This document shows positions 1 through 5,014 of a stretch of 5,014 nt of DNA, in pieces. Position 1 is the first letter of the stretch, and each line of letters starts with the position of its first letter. The translations under genes and the position numbers were made by a program. The DNA is from Alphaproteobacteria bacterium (GTDB taxonomy: Bacteria > Pseudomonadota > Alphaproteobacteria > Micavibrionales > Micavibrionaceae): NCBI GenBank assembly GCA_030427765.1, contig JAUICS010000140.1, positions 1 to 5,014 of the forward strand, in the 5' to 3' direction. The notes beneath the pieces are model-generated. The model saw nothing but the letters and a program-made list of their open reading frames with translations, had not been told where the DNA came from and did no database searches.

Positions 1-43
1 TGATGATATACAGAATGGATTTTTGATCGTTATTGTCTGTCAT
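1..43 (-). CDS. Start of a third gene in the epimerase operon (partial, runs off the left edge)
   Basis: On the minus strand an ATG at 43-41 overlaps the TAA stop (45-43) of the upstream epimerase, giving TAATG. The frame stays open to the window edge and reads MTDNNDQKSILYII. No strong Shine-Dalgarno sequence stands before it (only a purine-rich AAAGAAGAAA about 18 bases upstream), so initiation is probably coupled to termination of the upstream gene. The hydrophobic stretch ILYII after a short polar leader fits the first beta strand of a Rossmann-like enzyme such as a glycosyltransferase, which would suit the operon. Fourteen residues are too few to assign a family, so the function is left open. 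Confidence 0.5.
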   Translation of the reverse strand, partial: MTDNNDQKSILYII

Positions 44-1032
44 TATGCAGCGGCTTTGGTTTCTTCTTTTGCTTCTTGAGGCGCAGGAAATTCCGCTGCG
101 ATCATTTCATTCAAGCCGTCTTGTAATGAATATGGTGGTTTGAAGCCGGTTTCTGCCTTTTTTTCCGACGATACAACGGTGTTGGCACAGAATTTTTGGA
201 CGCGAACGACGCTGACCGGAAATGTTTTACCGGTAATGCGTGCCAGAACATCAAAAACGGCGCCGCCGGTAATTCCTGCAATGTATGGAATGCATGGTCC
301 GATGCCATCCATGCCAAAGTTTTTACGAATATCAAGGACAAGGTCGCGTGTGGTCAGATCCGGTTTATCGGCATAATTATATGTGCATGCGCCGTTTGGT
401 GCGTTATCCAGCATATGAACAAGAAATGCTGCAACATTACCGACATAGGCAATGGATTTACGGTTTTGTCCTGCGCCAACCATCACAAAGCGTTTGCGGT
501 AGATTTGGTCCATCAATGTAAAGATATTTCCACGGTTGCCTTTCCCGAATGTGGCAACCAGTCGGATGATTACCAGTTTACGGTCCGGCTCTTTTTCTGC
601 CCATTTTTGAAAGACAATTTCGGATTCCAGTTTTGACTTGCCGTAGTCATTGAATGGATCCGGTGTGCTGTCCTCTTGTGACTCACCACTGTTTAATCCG
701 TAGACGGCAACCGTACTGGTAAAGATTATTGTTTTAATGTTATGTGCCTCGGCGGCCTCAACAATGCGTTCGGCGCCACCGACATTGACGTCATAATATT
801 TTTGACGCGGGAACACGTCATCGCGGTGCTCGGCGGCCAAATGCATGATTGCACTTGCCCCTTTCAGGGCGTTAAACATGTCTTCCGCGCTGGTGACATC
901 CGCATGTACAAACTGCGGATGGTCGTTTTTGTTTTGTAGATCAAGAAGTTTGTAAGGTTTGCTATTCGCCTCCAACAAGCTTGCGATGTTGGAGCCTATA
1001 AAACCTGTCCCGCCGGTAATTGCAATCGTCAT
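43..1032 (-). CDS. NAD-dependent epimerase/dehydratase (extended SDR family), nucleotide-sugar type
   Basis: 329-residue extended short-chain dehydrogenase/reductase, probably acting on a nucleotide sugar in the cytoplasm. The N-terminal dinucleotide motif GGTGFIG is at residues 7-13, and Asp31 at the end of the second strand favours NAD over NADP. The catalytic set is visible as Ser106/Thr107 (in FTSTVAVYG) and the YxxxK motif Tyr130-Lys134 (YGKSK). The strand that usually reads RPxxVYGPG is RLVATFGKG here (residues 157-165), lacking the usual Pro and Tyr. The motif with GNRGNIFTLM and the later SIAYVGNVAAFL resembles epimerases in O-antigen and capsule clusters. The C-terminal tail (about residues 315-329) is rich in Ala, Glu and Lys. 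The start is supported by AAAGGGGG five bases upstream. It is the second gene of the operon, 11 bp behind a UDP-glucuronate 4-epimerase. The exact substrate cannot be read from sequence; UDP-glucose/GlcNAc 4-epimerase, reductase or dehydratase activity are all possible. Confidence 0.88.
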   Translation of the reverse strand: MTIAITGGTGFIGSNIASLLEANSKPYKLLDLQNKNDHPQFVHADVTSAEDMFNALKGASAIMHLAAEHRDDVFPRQKYYDVNVGGAERIVEAAEAHNIKTIIFTSTVAVYGLNSGESQEDSTPDPFNDYGKSKLESEIVFQKWAEKEPDRKLVIIRLVATFGKGNRGNIFTLMDQIYRKRFVMVGAGQNRKSIAYVGNVAAFLVHMLDNAPNGACTYNYADKPDLTTRDLVLDIRKNFGMDGIGPCIPYIAGITGGAVFDVLARITGKTFPVSVVRVQKFCANTVVSSEKKAETGFKPPYSLQDGLNEMIAAEFPAPQEAKEETKAAA

Positions 1033-1037
1033 GTCTG

Positions 1038-1045
1038 CCCCCTTT
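1038..1045 (-). promoter_or_regulatory. Ribosome binding site overlapping the upstream stop codon
   Basis: On the minus strand AAAGGGGG lies five bases before the ATG at 1032-1030. Its first two A residues are also the last two bases of the TAA stop (1046-1044) of the preceding epimerase. This strong site fixes the start of the second epimerase and allows ribosomes ending on the first gene to re-initiate, consistent with one transcript for both. Confidence 0.75.
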
Positions 1046-2069
1046 ACGTGCCCGTTTTTTGGACTTCAATGTTGGGTTTGTAGTAATCCTTAAACCAATC
1101 TACAAAACGGGATAGTCCGTCTTCCAGTGTGATTTTTGGCTCAAACCCGAAAACGGATTTTTCGCGGTCAATGTCCGCATAGGTTTCCTTCACATCGCCC
1201 GGCTGCATCGGTTTGTAATTGATATTAGCGGTGCAGCCCGTCAGGCGTTCCAGCGTTTTGACAAATTCATCGAGATTTTCGGGTTTATTGTGGCCGAGGT
1301 TGAAAACGCGGTGTGGTGCATCACCGACGGCATATTCACTGTCGCCGCTTGGAACGGCATCATTAACGGCAAAGATGCCATCAACAATATCGTCGATATA
1401 GGTGAAATCACGCATCATGTCGCCATTATTGTAAACATCAATTGACTTGCCGCTATACATGGCCTTCGTAAATTTGAAATATGCCATATCGGGGCGACCC
1501 CATGGTCCGTAAACTGTAAAGAAACGCAAGCCGGTTGCCGGAATACGGTAAAGATGGCTGTATGACTGCGTCATCAATTCGTTTGCCCGTTTTGTCGATG
1601 CGTAAAGTGATACCGGCTTATTTACCGGATCATCAACGGAAAAAGGCTGCTTCGTATTTCCGCCGTAAACGGAGGAGGATGAGGCGTATACAAGATGTTT
1701 CAGTTTATCTTTTTCCTGAAGTTTTCGCGCAATTTCCAGAATGGATAGGTGACCGGTCAGATTACTACGGCTATATGCGAACGGATTTTCCAGGCTGTAA
1801 CGAACACCGGCCTGTGCACCTAGATGAATAATGTTGTCCAGACCCGAGTGTCCGTCGACGATATCCTGTATTTTTTCATATTCGGATAAATCAACCTTAT
1901 GAAATTCAAAATTCGGATCGTCCTTAAGTTGCGCAAGGCGGTCATTTTTCAATGAGGTGTCATAGTAGTCGTTGATGTTATCAATACCAATAACCGGAAT
2001 ACCCTTAGAAAGAAGTGCCTTTGTCGTGTGGAAGCCGATAAATCCGGCAACACCGGTAATAAGAATCAT
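1044..2069 (-). CDS. UDP-glucuronate 4-epimerase (NAD-dependent, EC 5.1.3.6)
   Basis: 341-residue extended SDR enzyme, a usual length for bacterial UDP-glucuronate 4-epimerases, which interconvert UDP-glucuronate and UDP-galacturonate for LPS core, capsule or exopolysaccharide. Visible features are GVAGFIG at residues 6-12 (NAD binding), Asp30 at the end of strand 2, GIDNINDYYD at 28-37, the YASSSSVYGG catalytic strand at 128-137, and YxxxK as Tyr156-Lys160 (SLYASTK). FFTVYGPWGRPDM at 183-195 is typical of this subfamily; Thr185 and Arg192 sit where, as I recall, characterised members contact the substrate carboxylate. DFTYIDDIVDGI follows. Together these separate it from GalE, which acts on UDP-glucose. 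The start has AAAGGG (2084-2079) nine bases upstream. It is the first gene of the minus-strand operon; the stop overlaps the ribosome binding site of the next epimerase. No convincing promoter was identified upstream. Rhizobial relatives are named lpsL, but I do not assign a symbol. Confidence 0.93.
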   Translation of the reverse strand: MILITGVAGFIGFHTTKALLSKGIPVIGIDNINDYYDTSLKNDRLAQLKDDPNFEFHKVDLSEYEKIQDIVDGHSGLDNIIHLGAQAGVRYSLENPFAYSRSNLTGHLSILEIARKLQEKDKLKHLVYASSSSVYGGNTKQPFSVDDPVNKPVSLYASTKRANELMTQSYSHLYRIPATGLRFFTVYGPWGRPDMAYFKFTKAMYSGKSIDVYNNGDMMRDFTYIDDIVDGIFAVNDAVPSGDSEYAVGDAPHRVFNLGHNKPENLDEFVKTLERLTGCTANINYKPMQPGDVKETYADIDREKSVFGFEPKITLEDGLSRFVDWFKDYYKPNIEVQKTGT

Positions 2070-2126
2070 TATATAATACCCTTTGTGAAAAACCGTGATG
2101 TTATGCGCAGTACGATGCCCGCAACA

Positions 2127-2151
2127 TTATTACCAAAGAACAGGATAATAA
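2127..2151. repeat. Imperfect inverted repeat in the divergent intergenic region
   Basis: TTATTACC at 2127-2134 can pair with GGATAATAA at 2143-2151: eight base pairs with a single bulged A at 2145 and an eight-base loop. It lies about 58 bases upstream of the UDP-glucuronate epimerase start, on its leader side. It is not followed by a T-run on either strand, so it does not look like an intrinsic terminator. It could be an operator or leader hairpin, but in AT-rich sequence chance pairing is possible. Confidence 0.35.
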
Positions 2152-2177
2152 AAATCTACAAAATTCCCTAACGATAA

Positions 2178-2216
2178 TTTAATGGCAAAATTTAATGGCA
2201 AAATTTTATTGCAAAA
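2178..2216. repeat. Three tandem 13-bp repeats upstream of the unknown gene
   Basis: Two exact copies of TTTAATGGCAAAA (2178-2190 and 2191-2203) are followed directly by a third, TTTTATTGCAAAA (2204-2216), matching at 11 of 13 positions. The array ends 30 bp before the ATG of the unknown plus-strand gene and lies in the 177-bp gap between divergent genes. The 13-bp unit is not a whole number of helical turns, so copies would sit on different helix faces. It may be a cluster of regulator sites or simple slippage expansion; the sequence does not decide. Confidence 0.8.
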
Positions 2217-2221
2217 CTCTC

Positions 2222-2229
2222 TATATTAT
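2222..2229 (+). promoter_or_regulatory. Possible -10 element for the unknown 271-residue gene (weak)
   Basis: Overlapping hexamers TATATT (2222-2227) and TATTAT (2224-2229) each match the TATAAT consensus at four or five positions. No good -35 hexamer stands 16-18 bp upstream; that position is filled by the 13-bp tandem repeats, which would fit an activator-dependent promoter. If used, transcription would start about 10 bases before the ATG at 2247, giving a very short leader without a Shine-Dalgarno sequence. Confidence 0.25.
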
Positions 2230-2246
2230 GTAAATTTTATTTCGTT

Positions 2247-3062
2247 ATGAGTTTAGAAATTGTACATAGTGATCACAAGGACTCAGAATACGCTCAGTAT
2301 TTTGCGGATCTGATCCGGGATAACGTGAGTCTGAATTGGCAGCCGCCCTTTATCCAGCAGGAGATAGCAGAGCGAATGGCGCAGGTGCGTTACACGCATC
2401 CTGATATTTTTGAACGTTTCGTTACCTTAATGTCCAGAATGAATTTTGCGTTGGATCATGGCAGTGAAAAAGTTATTTCTAAGCAAGAATATATGGATTT
2501 ATGTTGGGATATCGCCCGTTATGTTGATGCCGATATGCCTGACAATGTTGACACGGTATATCTTTTTACATCCTGTTGTCATGGAAGCATGATTATTCCG
2601 TCAATTCGTGAGGCGCTGCGTTTGGCAGCGCATAGTGATGGTGATGCTAACATGTCAGTTCCGTGGACAAATCGTAGAACAACATGTTTTGCCATGCTGT
2701 CACTGCTGAATATTTTTAAAAATCTGACTATTGGCGATGCTTATGAAAATGGAGGGGATGCTTACCGTATATTTGAGGCGGCAACGCACAATTTTGCCGC
2801 GGCATTGAGTGCAAATTCCCATTTGAAAACAGTTGTAGTTATGGGTAATGCGGAAAATCGCACTAGTCGCCTGTTTCAAATAGAAATGCATTACATCAAT
2901 GAACGTGATGATATCGTGGTGGACTACTCCCGCTTCAACGGATTGCCACCAGAGGATGTTCCCTTTCTGTCAATGGAAGAGGTTGAGCGTCAGTATATGT
3001 TAGCACGCTCGACCAGCCAGTTACCGTTGTCATCTTCTCTTTCATCATATGCTTATGGATGA
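2247..3062 (+). CDS. Protein of unknown function, 271 residues
   Basis: I do not recognise this family. The frame is long, well bounded and reads as a normal soluble protein with no signal peptide or membrane segment. The N-terminal half (about residues 10-100) is mainly helical in appearance and rich in acidic and aromatic residues. A predicted strand VDTVYLF (101-107) leads into SCCHGS (109-114), with adjacent Cys110 and Cys111 next to His112; other cysteines are Cys86 and Cys147. A second hydrophobic strand KTVVVMGNAENRTSR (194-208) suggests an alpha/beta core with two parallel strands. The tail from residue 255 is serine-rich. There is no Shine-Dalgarno sequence before ATG 2247, and the next Met (residue 44) would delete conserved-looking sequence, so I keep the first ATG with moderate certainty. 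It is divergent from the epimerase operon and followed 69 bp later by etfB, which has its own promoter, so a shared function is not implied. Confidence 0.8.
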   Translation: MSLEIVHSDHKDSEYAQYFADLIRDNVSLNWQPPFIQQEIAERMAQVRYTHPDIFERFVTLMSRMNFALDHGSEKVISKQEYMDLCWDIARYVDADMPDNVDTVYLFTSCCHGSMIIPSIREALRLAAHSDGDANMSVPWTNRRTTCFAMLSLLNIFKNLTIGDAYENGGDAYRIFEAATHNFAAALSANSHLKTVVVMGNAENRTSRLFQIEMHYINERDDIVVDYSRFNGLPPEDVPFLSMEEVERQYMLARSTSQLPLSSSLSSYAYG

Positions 3063-3070
3063 CTGATCGT

Positions 3071-3098
3071 TTGACGAAAATCAGAAATTATTTATAGT
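3071..3098 (+). promoter_or_regulatory. Sigma-70-type promoter of etfB
   Basis: TTGACG (3071-3076) and TATAGT (3093-3098) each match consensus at five of six positions and are 16 bp apart. Transcription would begin near 3105, giving a leader of about 27 bases that holds the AAAGG ribosome binding site. The -10 is also the left arm of a short inverted repeat, TATAG (3093-3097) with CTATA (3104-3108), which could be an operator or just AT-rich chance. Confidence 0.6.
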
Positions 3099-3120
3099 AT
3101 TTGCTATATAAAAAATCTGT

Positions 3121-3125
3121 AAAGG
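3121..3125 (+). promoter_or_regulatory. Ribosome binding site deciding the etfB start
   Basis: AAAGG is followed by a six-base spacer (TTGCCT) and ATG at 3132. An in-frame TTG at 3126 would begin directly against this site and add only two residues, so ATG 3132 is the likely start. The resulting MKVLVPVKR is the usual EtfB N-terminus. Confidence 0.75.
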
Positions 3126-3131
3126 TTGCCT

Positions 3132-3884
3132 ATGAAAGTTTTAGTACCCGTTAAACGCGTTGTTGATGCGTATGTGAAAATTCGAGTGAAAAGTGATGAA
3201 AGCGGCGTTGATACGCAAAACGTAAAAATGTCGATGAACCCGTTTTGTGAGATTGCGCTCGAAGAAGCTGTGCGTCTGAAAGAGGCGGGCAAGATAACAG
3301 AAGTGATTGCCGTGTCAATTGGGCCCAAACAAACGCAAGAAACCTTGCGTCAAGCAATGGCCGTTGGTGCGGACCGTTCCATTCAAATTGAGCATGATGG
3401 CGATGTGGAGCCGCTGGCAGTTGCAAAACTTCTTAAAGCGGTCATTGAAAAAGAAAGTCCGGATATTGTGTTTCTCGGGAAGCAGGCAATTGACGGTGAT
3501 TTTAATCAGACAGGGCAGATACTTGCCGGTTTGATGGATTGGCCGCAGGCCACATTTATATCCGAAGTTGTTGTTAAGGACGATAATTCATTAGAGGCAA
3601 CGCGTGAAGTTGATGGCGGATTAGAGACTCTGTCATTATCCGTGCCGGCCATTTTAACGGCGGATTTACGTTTGAATGAACCACGTTATCCATCCTTGCC
3701 GAATATTATGAAGGCGAAGAAAAAACAGATGGATCACTTTACACCTGCTGATTTGGGCGTAGATGTTACGCCGCGTCTTGAGGTCGTGAAAGTAACGGAG
3801 CCGTCGAAACGTGAAGCGGGTGTCATGGTTGCAAATGTAGACGAGCTGGTCGACAAGCTTAAGAATGAAGCTAAGGTTATCTAG
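3132..3884 (+). CDS. etfB: Electron transfer flavoprotein beta subunit
   Basis: 250-residue small subunit of electron transfer flavoprotein. With EtfA it forms a cytoplasmic heterodimer carrying FAD and AMP that accepts electrons from acyl-CoA and similar dehydrogenases and passes them to ETF-quinone oxidoreductase. The sequence is close to the mitochondrial protein throughout: [12 protein letters not shown] at 1-12, [17 protein letters not shown] at 35-51, the AMP-binding region [14 protein letters not shown] at 116-129, and the EtfB signature from VDGGLETL (160-167) to NIMKAKKK (191-198). Leu189 in the recognition loop RYPSLPNIM corresponds to human Leu195, which anchors partner dehydrogenases. 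Lys194 and Lys197 correspond to human Lys200 and Lys203, known methylation sites. The length is normal and nothing is broken. It has its own promoter. No etfA lies downstream: a gene on the opposite strand ends 9 bp past the stop, and the gene upstream is unrelated. EtfA must therefore be encoded elsewhere. Confidence 0.97.
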   Translation: MKVLVPVKRVVDAYVKIRVKSDESGVDTQNVKMSMNPFCEIALEEAVRLKEAGKITEVIAVSIGPKQTQETLRQAMAVGADRSIQIEHDGDVEPLAVAKLLKAVIEKESPDIVFLGKQAIDGDFNQTGQILAGLMDWPQATFISEVVVKDDNSLEATREVDGGLETLSLSVPAILTADLRLNEPRYPSLPNIMKAKKKQMDHFTPADLGVDVTPRLEVVKVTEPSKREAGVMVANVDELVDKLKNEAKVI

Positions 3885-3895
3885 CTTTCTAGCTT
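3868..3895. repeat. 8-bp tandem duplication and weak hairpin at the convergent gene ends
   Basis: TCTAGCTT occurs twice in tandem (3880-3887 and 3888-3895), spanning the etfB TAG stop and reaching into the stop of the TerB-like gene. AAGCTA at 3868-3873 can pair with TAGCTT at 3882-3887 or with the second copy at 3890-3895, giving a six-base-pair stem with a loop of 8 or 16. There is no immediate T-run on either strand; TTTTTT on the plus strand is farther on at 3913-3918. It may act as a weak two-way terminator, but the case is thin. Confidence 0.4.
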
Positions 3896-4340
3896 AGGTG
3901 GAGAGTAAGAACTTTTTTAATGACTCTTCGACATTGGCGGCATCCCAGTTGTAAGGGGCAAGCCTGAGTATTTCCATTGTTTCCGGATTTTCAAGGATTT
4001 CTTTCTTAATGAAATCAAATGATTTTTGTTCGCGCTTATCAACATGGCCGTCTGCGATAAACAGTTTGAATGCCATACGAAGCAAATCAATCCGGTCCTC
4101 CGGTTCTGTAATGTAGCCGTATAAATCTTCCGGTGTTTGCGGATTAAAGATATCGTCGGTAAATTCTTCCAGCAGGCGTCCTTGAATATTTTCTGATGCG
4201 TGCTCGGTTATATGGCTTTCCAGAAACTCACGTTCTTCCTTCATCAAACGGCCGTCAACATGGGCCAGGCAGATCAAAGTACGATATTTGTAGTATTCGC
4301 TTTGATTTTCAAAGTTATTCATTTTAGTGAAACGTGACAT
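3894..4340 (-). CDS. TerB-like (tellurite-resistance TerB superfamily) protein
   Basis: 148-residue, soluble, strongly acidic and helical protein. It carries two copies of the TerB-type acidic turn between helices: LICLAHVDGRLMKEEREFL at residues 22-40 and AFKLFIADGHVDKREQKSF at 90-108, each with xxDGxxxxxE. These Asp/Glu clusters resemble the metal-binding sites of TerB proteins. TerB-like domains occur in many proteins unrelated to tellurite, so resistance should not be assumed: no other ter genes (terZ, terC, terD) are nearby, and its role is unknown. The first ATG is chosen because AAAGGG (4353-4348) lies seven bases upstream; the alternative Met7 has no such site. It has its own likely promoter and converges on etfB, with 9 bp between stop codons, so read-through from either side could give antisense RNA. 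A distant DnaJ/TerB-type or other two-repeat helical family is the alternative. Confidence 0.72.
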   Translation of the reverse strand: MSRFTKMNNFENQSEYYKYRTLICLAHVDGRLMKEEREFLESHITEHASENIQGRLLEEFTDDIFNPQTPEDLYGYITEPEDRIDLLRMAFKLFIADGHVDKREQKSFDFIKKEILENPETMEILRLAPYNWDAANVEESLKKFLLST

Positions 4341-4368
4341 AGAAGAACCCTTTGTTTAAACACATTAA

Positions 4369-4397
4369 ATACTATAACGCATTCCGCACGCTTTCAA
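4369..4397 (-). promoter_or_regulatory. Likely promoter of the TerB-like gene
   Basis: On the minus strand TTGAAA (4397-4392) is followed by TATAGT (4376-4371) after 15 bp or by TAGTAT (4374-4369) after 17 bp. Transcription would start near 4362, about 22 bases before the ATG at 4340, with the AAAGGG ribosome binding site in between. The -10 region TTATAGTATTT is identical over 11 bases to that in front of etfB. Confidence 0.5.
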
Positions 4398-4449
4398 TAC
4401 CGCATGGGCAATCGCATGTGTGATTTTCTAATATATCATATTTTGTCGG

Positions 4450-4980
4450 TTAGACGGCAATTTTTGAAGCGCCGCCGTAGGAGTCATATCCCATAAGGCA
4501 TGCAATCATTTGCCCCTGATCTTTTACCGTGTTCTGTAAATGACGGTATTGTTTAGAAAAAAGGTCGTTGATATCGGCAATACCGATTGTTTTGCCGTTA
4601 CGTGTCACCGGAACGAAACTGTAGTCGTGGCGCTGCATAACCTGTAATCCTACATCGGCCGGGCAATCATATTCAATGCATGTAGGGTTCATAATCATCA
4701 CATCGCCGGCCTTAAGGTTTTTGTAGGATGTCAGGCTCACATGTCCCCAAATTCCGTTTTCATCACAGCGGCCAAAGGCGTTCGTCAGTAATTTGTATGC
4801 CGTGATTAAACCGATTGCCTTGCCTTGTTTATCCGTGACGACTGCAGCGTATTTTTTGACGGTACGCATTCTTTTTATGACTGTTTCCAGACTGTCATTA
4901 ATATCAACTTGCAGGAATGTCTGGTATTGAATGACATCTCCAACAATGCTGTCGCTGCTTCTTTTAAGGTGTTTTGGCAT
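4450..4980 (-). CDS. Protein with two CBS domains
   Basis: 176-residue soluble protein made of a tandem CBS pair (Bateman module), which usually binds adenosine ligands such as AMP, ATP or S-adenosylmethionine and acts as an energy or ligand sensor. The first CBS domain runs from about residue 12 to 70: VDINDSLETVIKRM, then YAAVVTDKQGKAIGLITAYKLL at 44-65. The second runs from about 91 to 142: AGDVMIMNPTCIEYDCPADV, then YSFVPVTRNGKTIGIADINDLF at 120-141. There is no catalytic or membrane domain attached, so it probably regulates a separate partner that cannot be named. A helical segment and a small Gly/Ala-containing tail (166-176) follow. The start is supported by AGGAG (4991-4987) six bases upstream. 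It lies 109 bp upstream of the TerB-like gene on the same strand, but that gene has its own promoter-like sequence, so a shared operon is uncertain. Confidence 0.85.
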   Translation of the reverse strand: MPKHLKRSSDSIVGDVIQYQTFLQVDINDSLETVIKRMRTVKKYAAVVTDKQGKAIGLITAYKLLTNAFGRCDENGIWGHVSLTSYKNLKAGDVMIMNPTCIEYDCPADVGLQVMQRHDYSFVPVTRNGKTIGIADINDLFSKQYRHLQNTVKDQGQMIACLMGYDSYGGASKIAV

Positions 4981-4986
4981 ATACGG

Positions 4987-4991
4987 CTCCT
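4987..4991 (-). promoter_or_regulatory. Ribosome binding site of the CBS-domain gene
   Basis: AGGAG on the minus strand stands six bases before the ATG at 4980-4978, supporting this start. Only 34 bases of upstream sequence are in the window, so the promoter cannot be judged. Confidence 0.7.
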
Positions 4992-5014
4992 GATCACGTG
5001 TGTTTTTGACAGTA

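Noticed and set aside
140..939. Several plus-strand open frames within the second epimerase
   Set aside because: They lie opposite a well-supported gene, resemble no protein family, and lack ribosome binding sites.
2700..2891. Minus-strand open frame inside the unknown plus-strand gene
   Set aside because: It is short, has no recognisable protein features, and the plus-strand frame spanning it is longer with better coding character.
3104..3426. Minus-strand open frames opposite etfB
   Set aside because: etfB is certain on the plus strand; these frames are its antisense shadows.
3894..4340. Calling the TerB-like gene a tellurite-resistance determinant
   Set aside because: The fold assignment does not imply the phenotype and no other ter genes are present.
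4412..4430. Small stem (ATCGC/GTGAT) followed by TTTT on the plus strand, resembling a terminator
   Set aside because: The stem is five pairs with a G-T wobble, and no plus-strand gene ends before it; both neighbouring genes are on the minus strand.
4996..5001. CACGTG palindrome upstream of the CBS-domain gene
   Set aside because: A single six-base palindrome is expected by chance and has no established bacterial regulator link in this context.
5006..5011. Perfect TTGACA -35 hexamer on the plus strand
   Set aside because: Only three bases remain before the window ends, so no -10 can be checked and it points away from all genes seen here.

Overview
The window looks like part of a chromosome from a Gram-negative bacterium, most likely an alphaproteobacterium. 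The EtfB protein closely resembles the mitochondrial and alphaproteobacterial type, two sugar-nucleotide epimerases of the surface-polysaccharide kind are present, and ribosome binding sites are of the AAAGG/AGGAG type. Base composition looks moderate, with AT-rich intergenic regions. The genus cannot be named from the sequence alone. No RNA genes, insertion sequences, CRISPR arrays or integration sites were seen.

Layout. Bases 1-2069, minus strand: a surface-polysaccharide operon read right to left. It starts with a convincing UDP-glucuronate 4-epimerase (2069-1044). An 11-bp gap follows, then a second NAD-dependent epimerase/dehydratase (1032-43). A third gene starts at base 43, its ATG overlapping the previous stop as TAATG, and runs off the left edge. 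Bases 2070-2246: a divergent intergenic region with an imperfect inverted repeat and three tandem 13-bp repeats. Bases 2247-3062, plus strand: a 271-residue protein I do not recognise. Bases 3132-3884, plus strand: etfB with its own good promoter. Bases 4340-3894, minus strand: a TerB-like protein converging on etfB with only 9 bp between the stop codons. Bases 4980-4450, minus strand: a protein with two CBS domains.

How the genes work together. The two epimerases and the partial third gene probably form one transcription unit making activated sugars (UDP-galacturonate and another) for LPS, capsule or exopolysaccharide. EtfB is the small subunit of the electron transfer flavoprotein that feeds electrons from acyl-CoA and related dehydrogenases to the quinone pool. 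Its partner etfA is not next to it. The TerB-like and CBS proteins are probably independent, and nothing in the sequence ties them to a named pathway.

The most interesting points are the etfB gene without etfA, the unrecognised 271-residue protein with tandem repeats and no visible Shine-Dalgarno sequence in front, and a nearly identical -10 region shared by the etfB and TerB-like promoters. I found no convincing evidence of a wholly new multi-gene system here.
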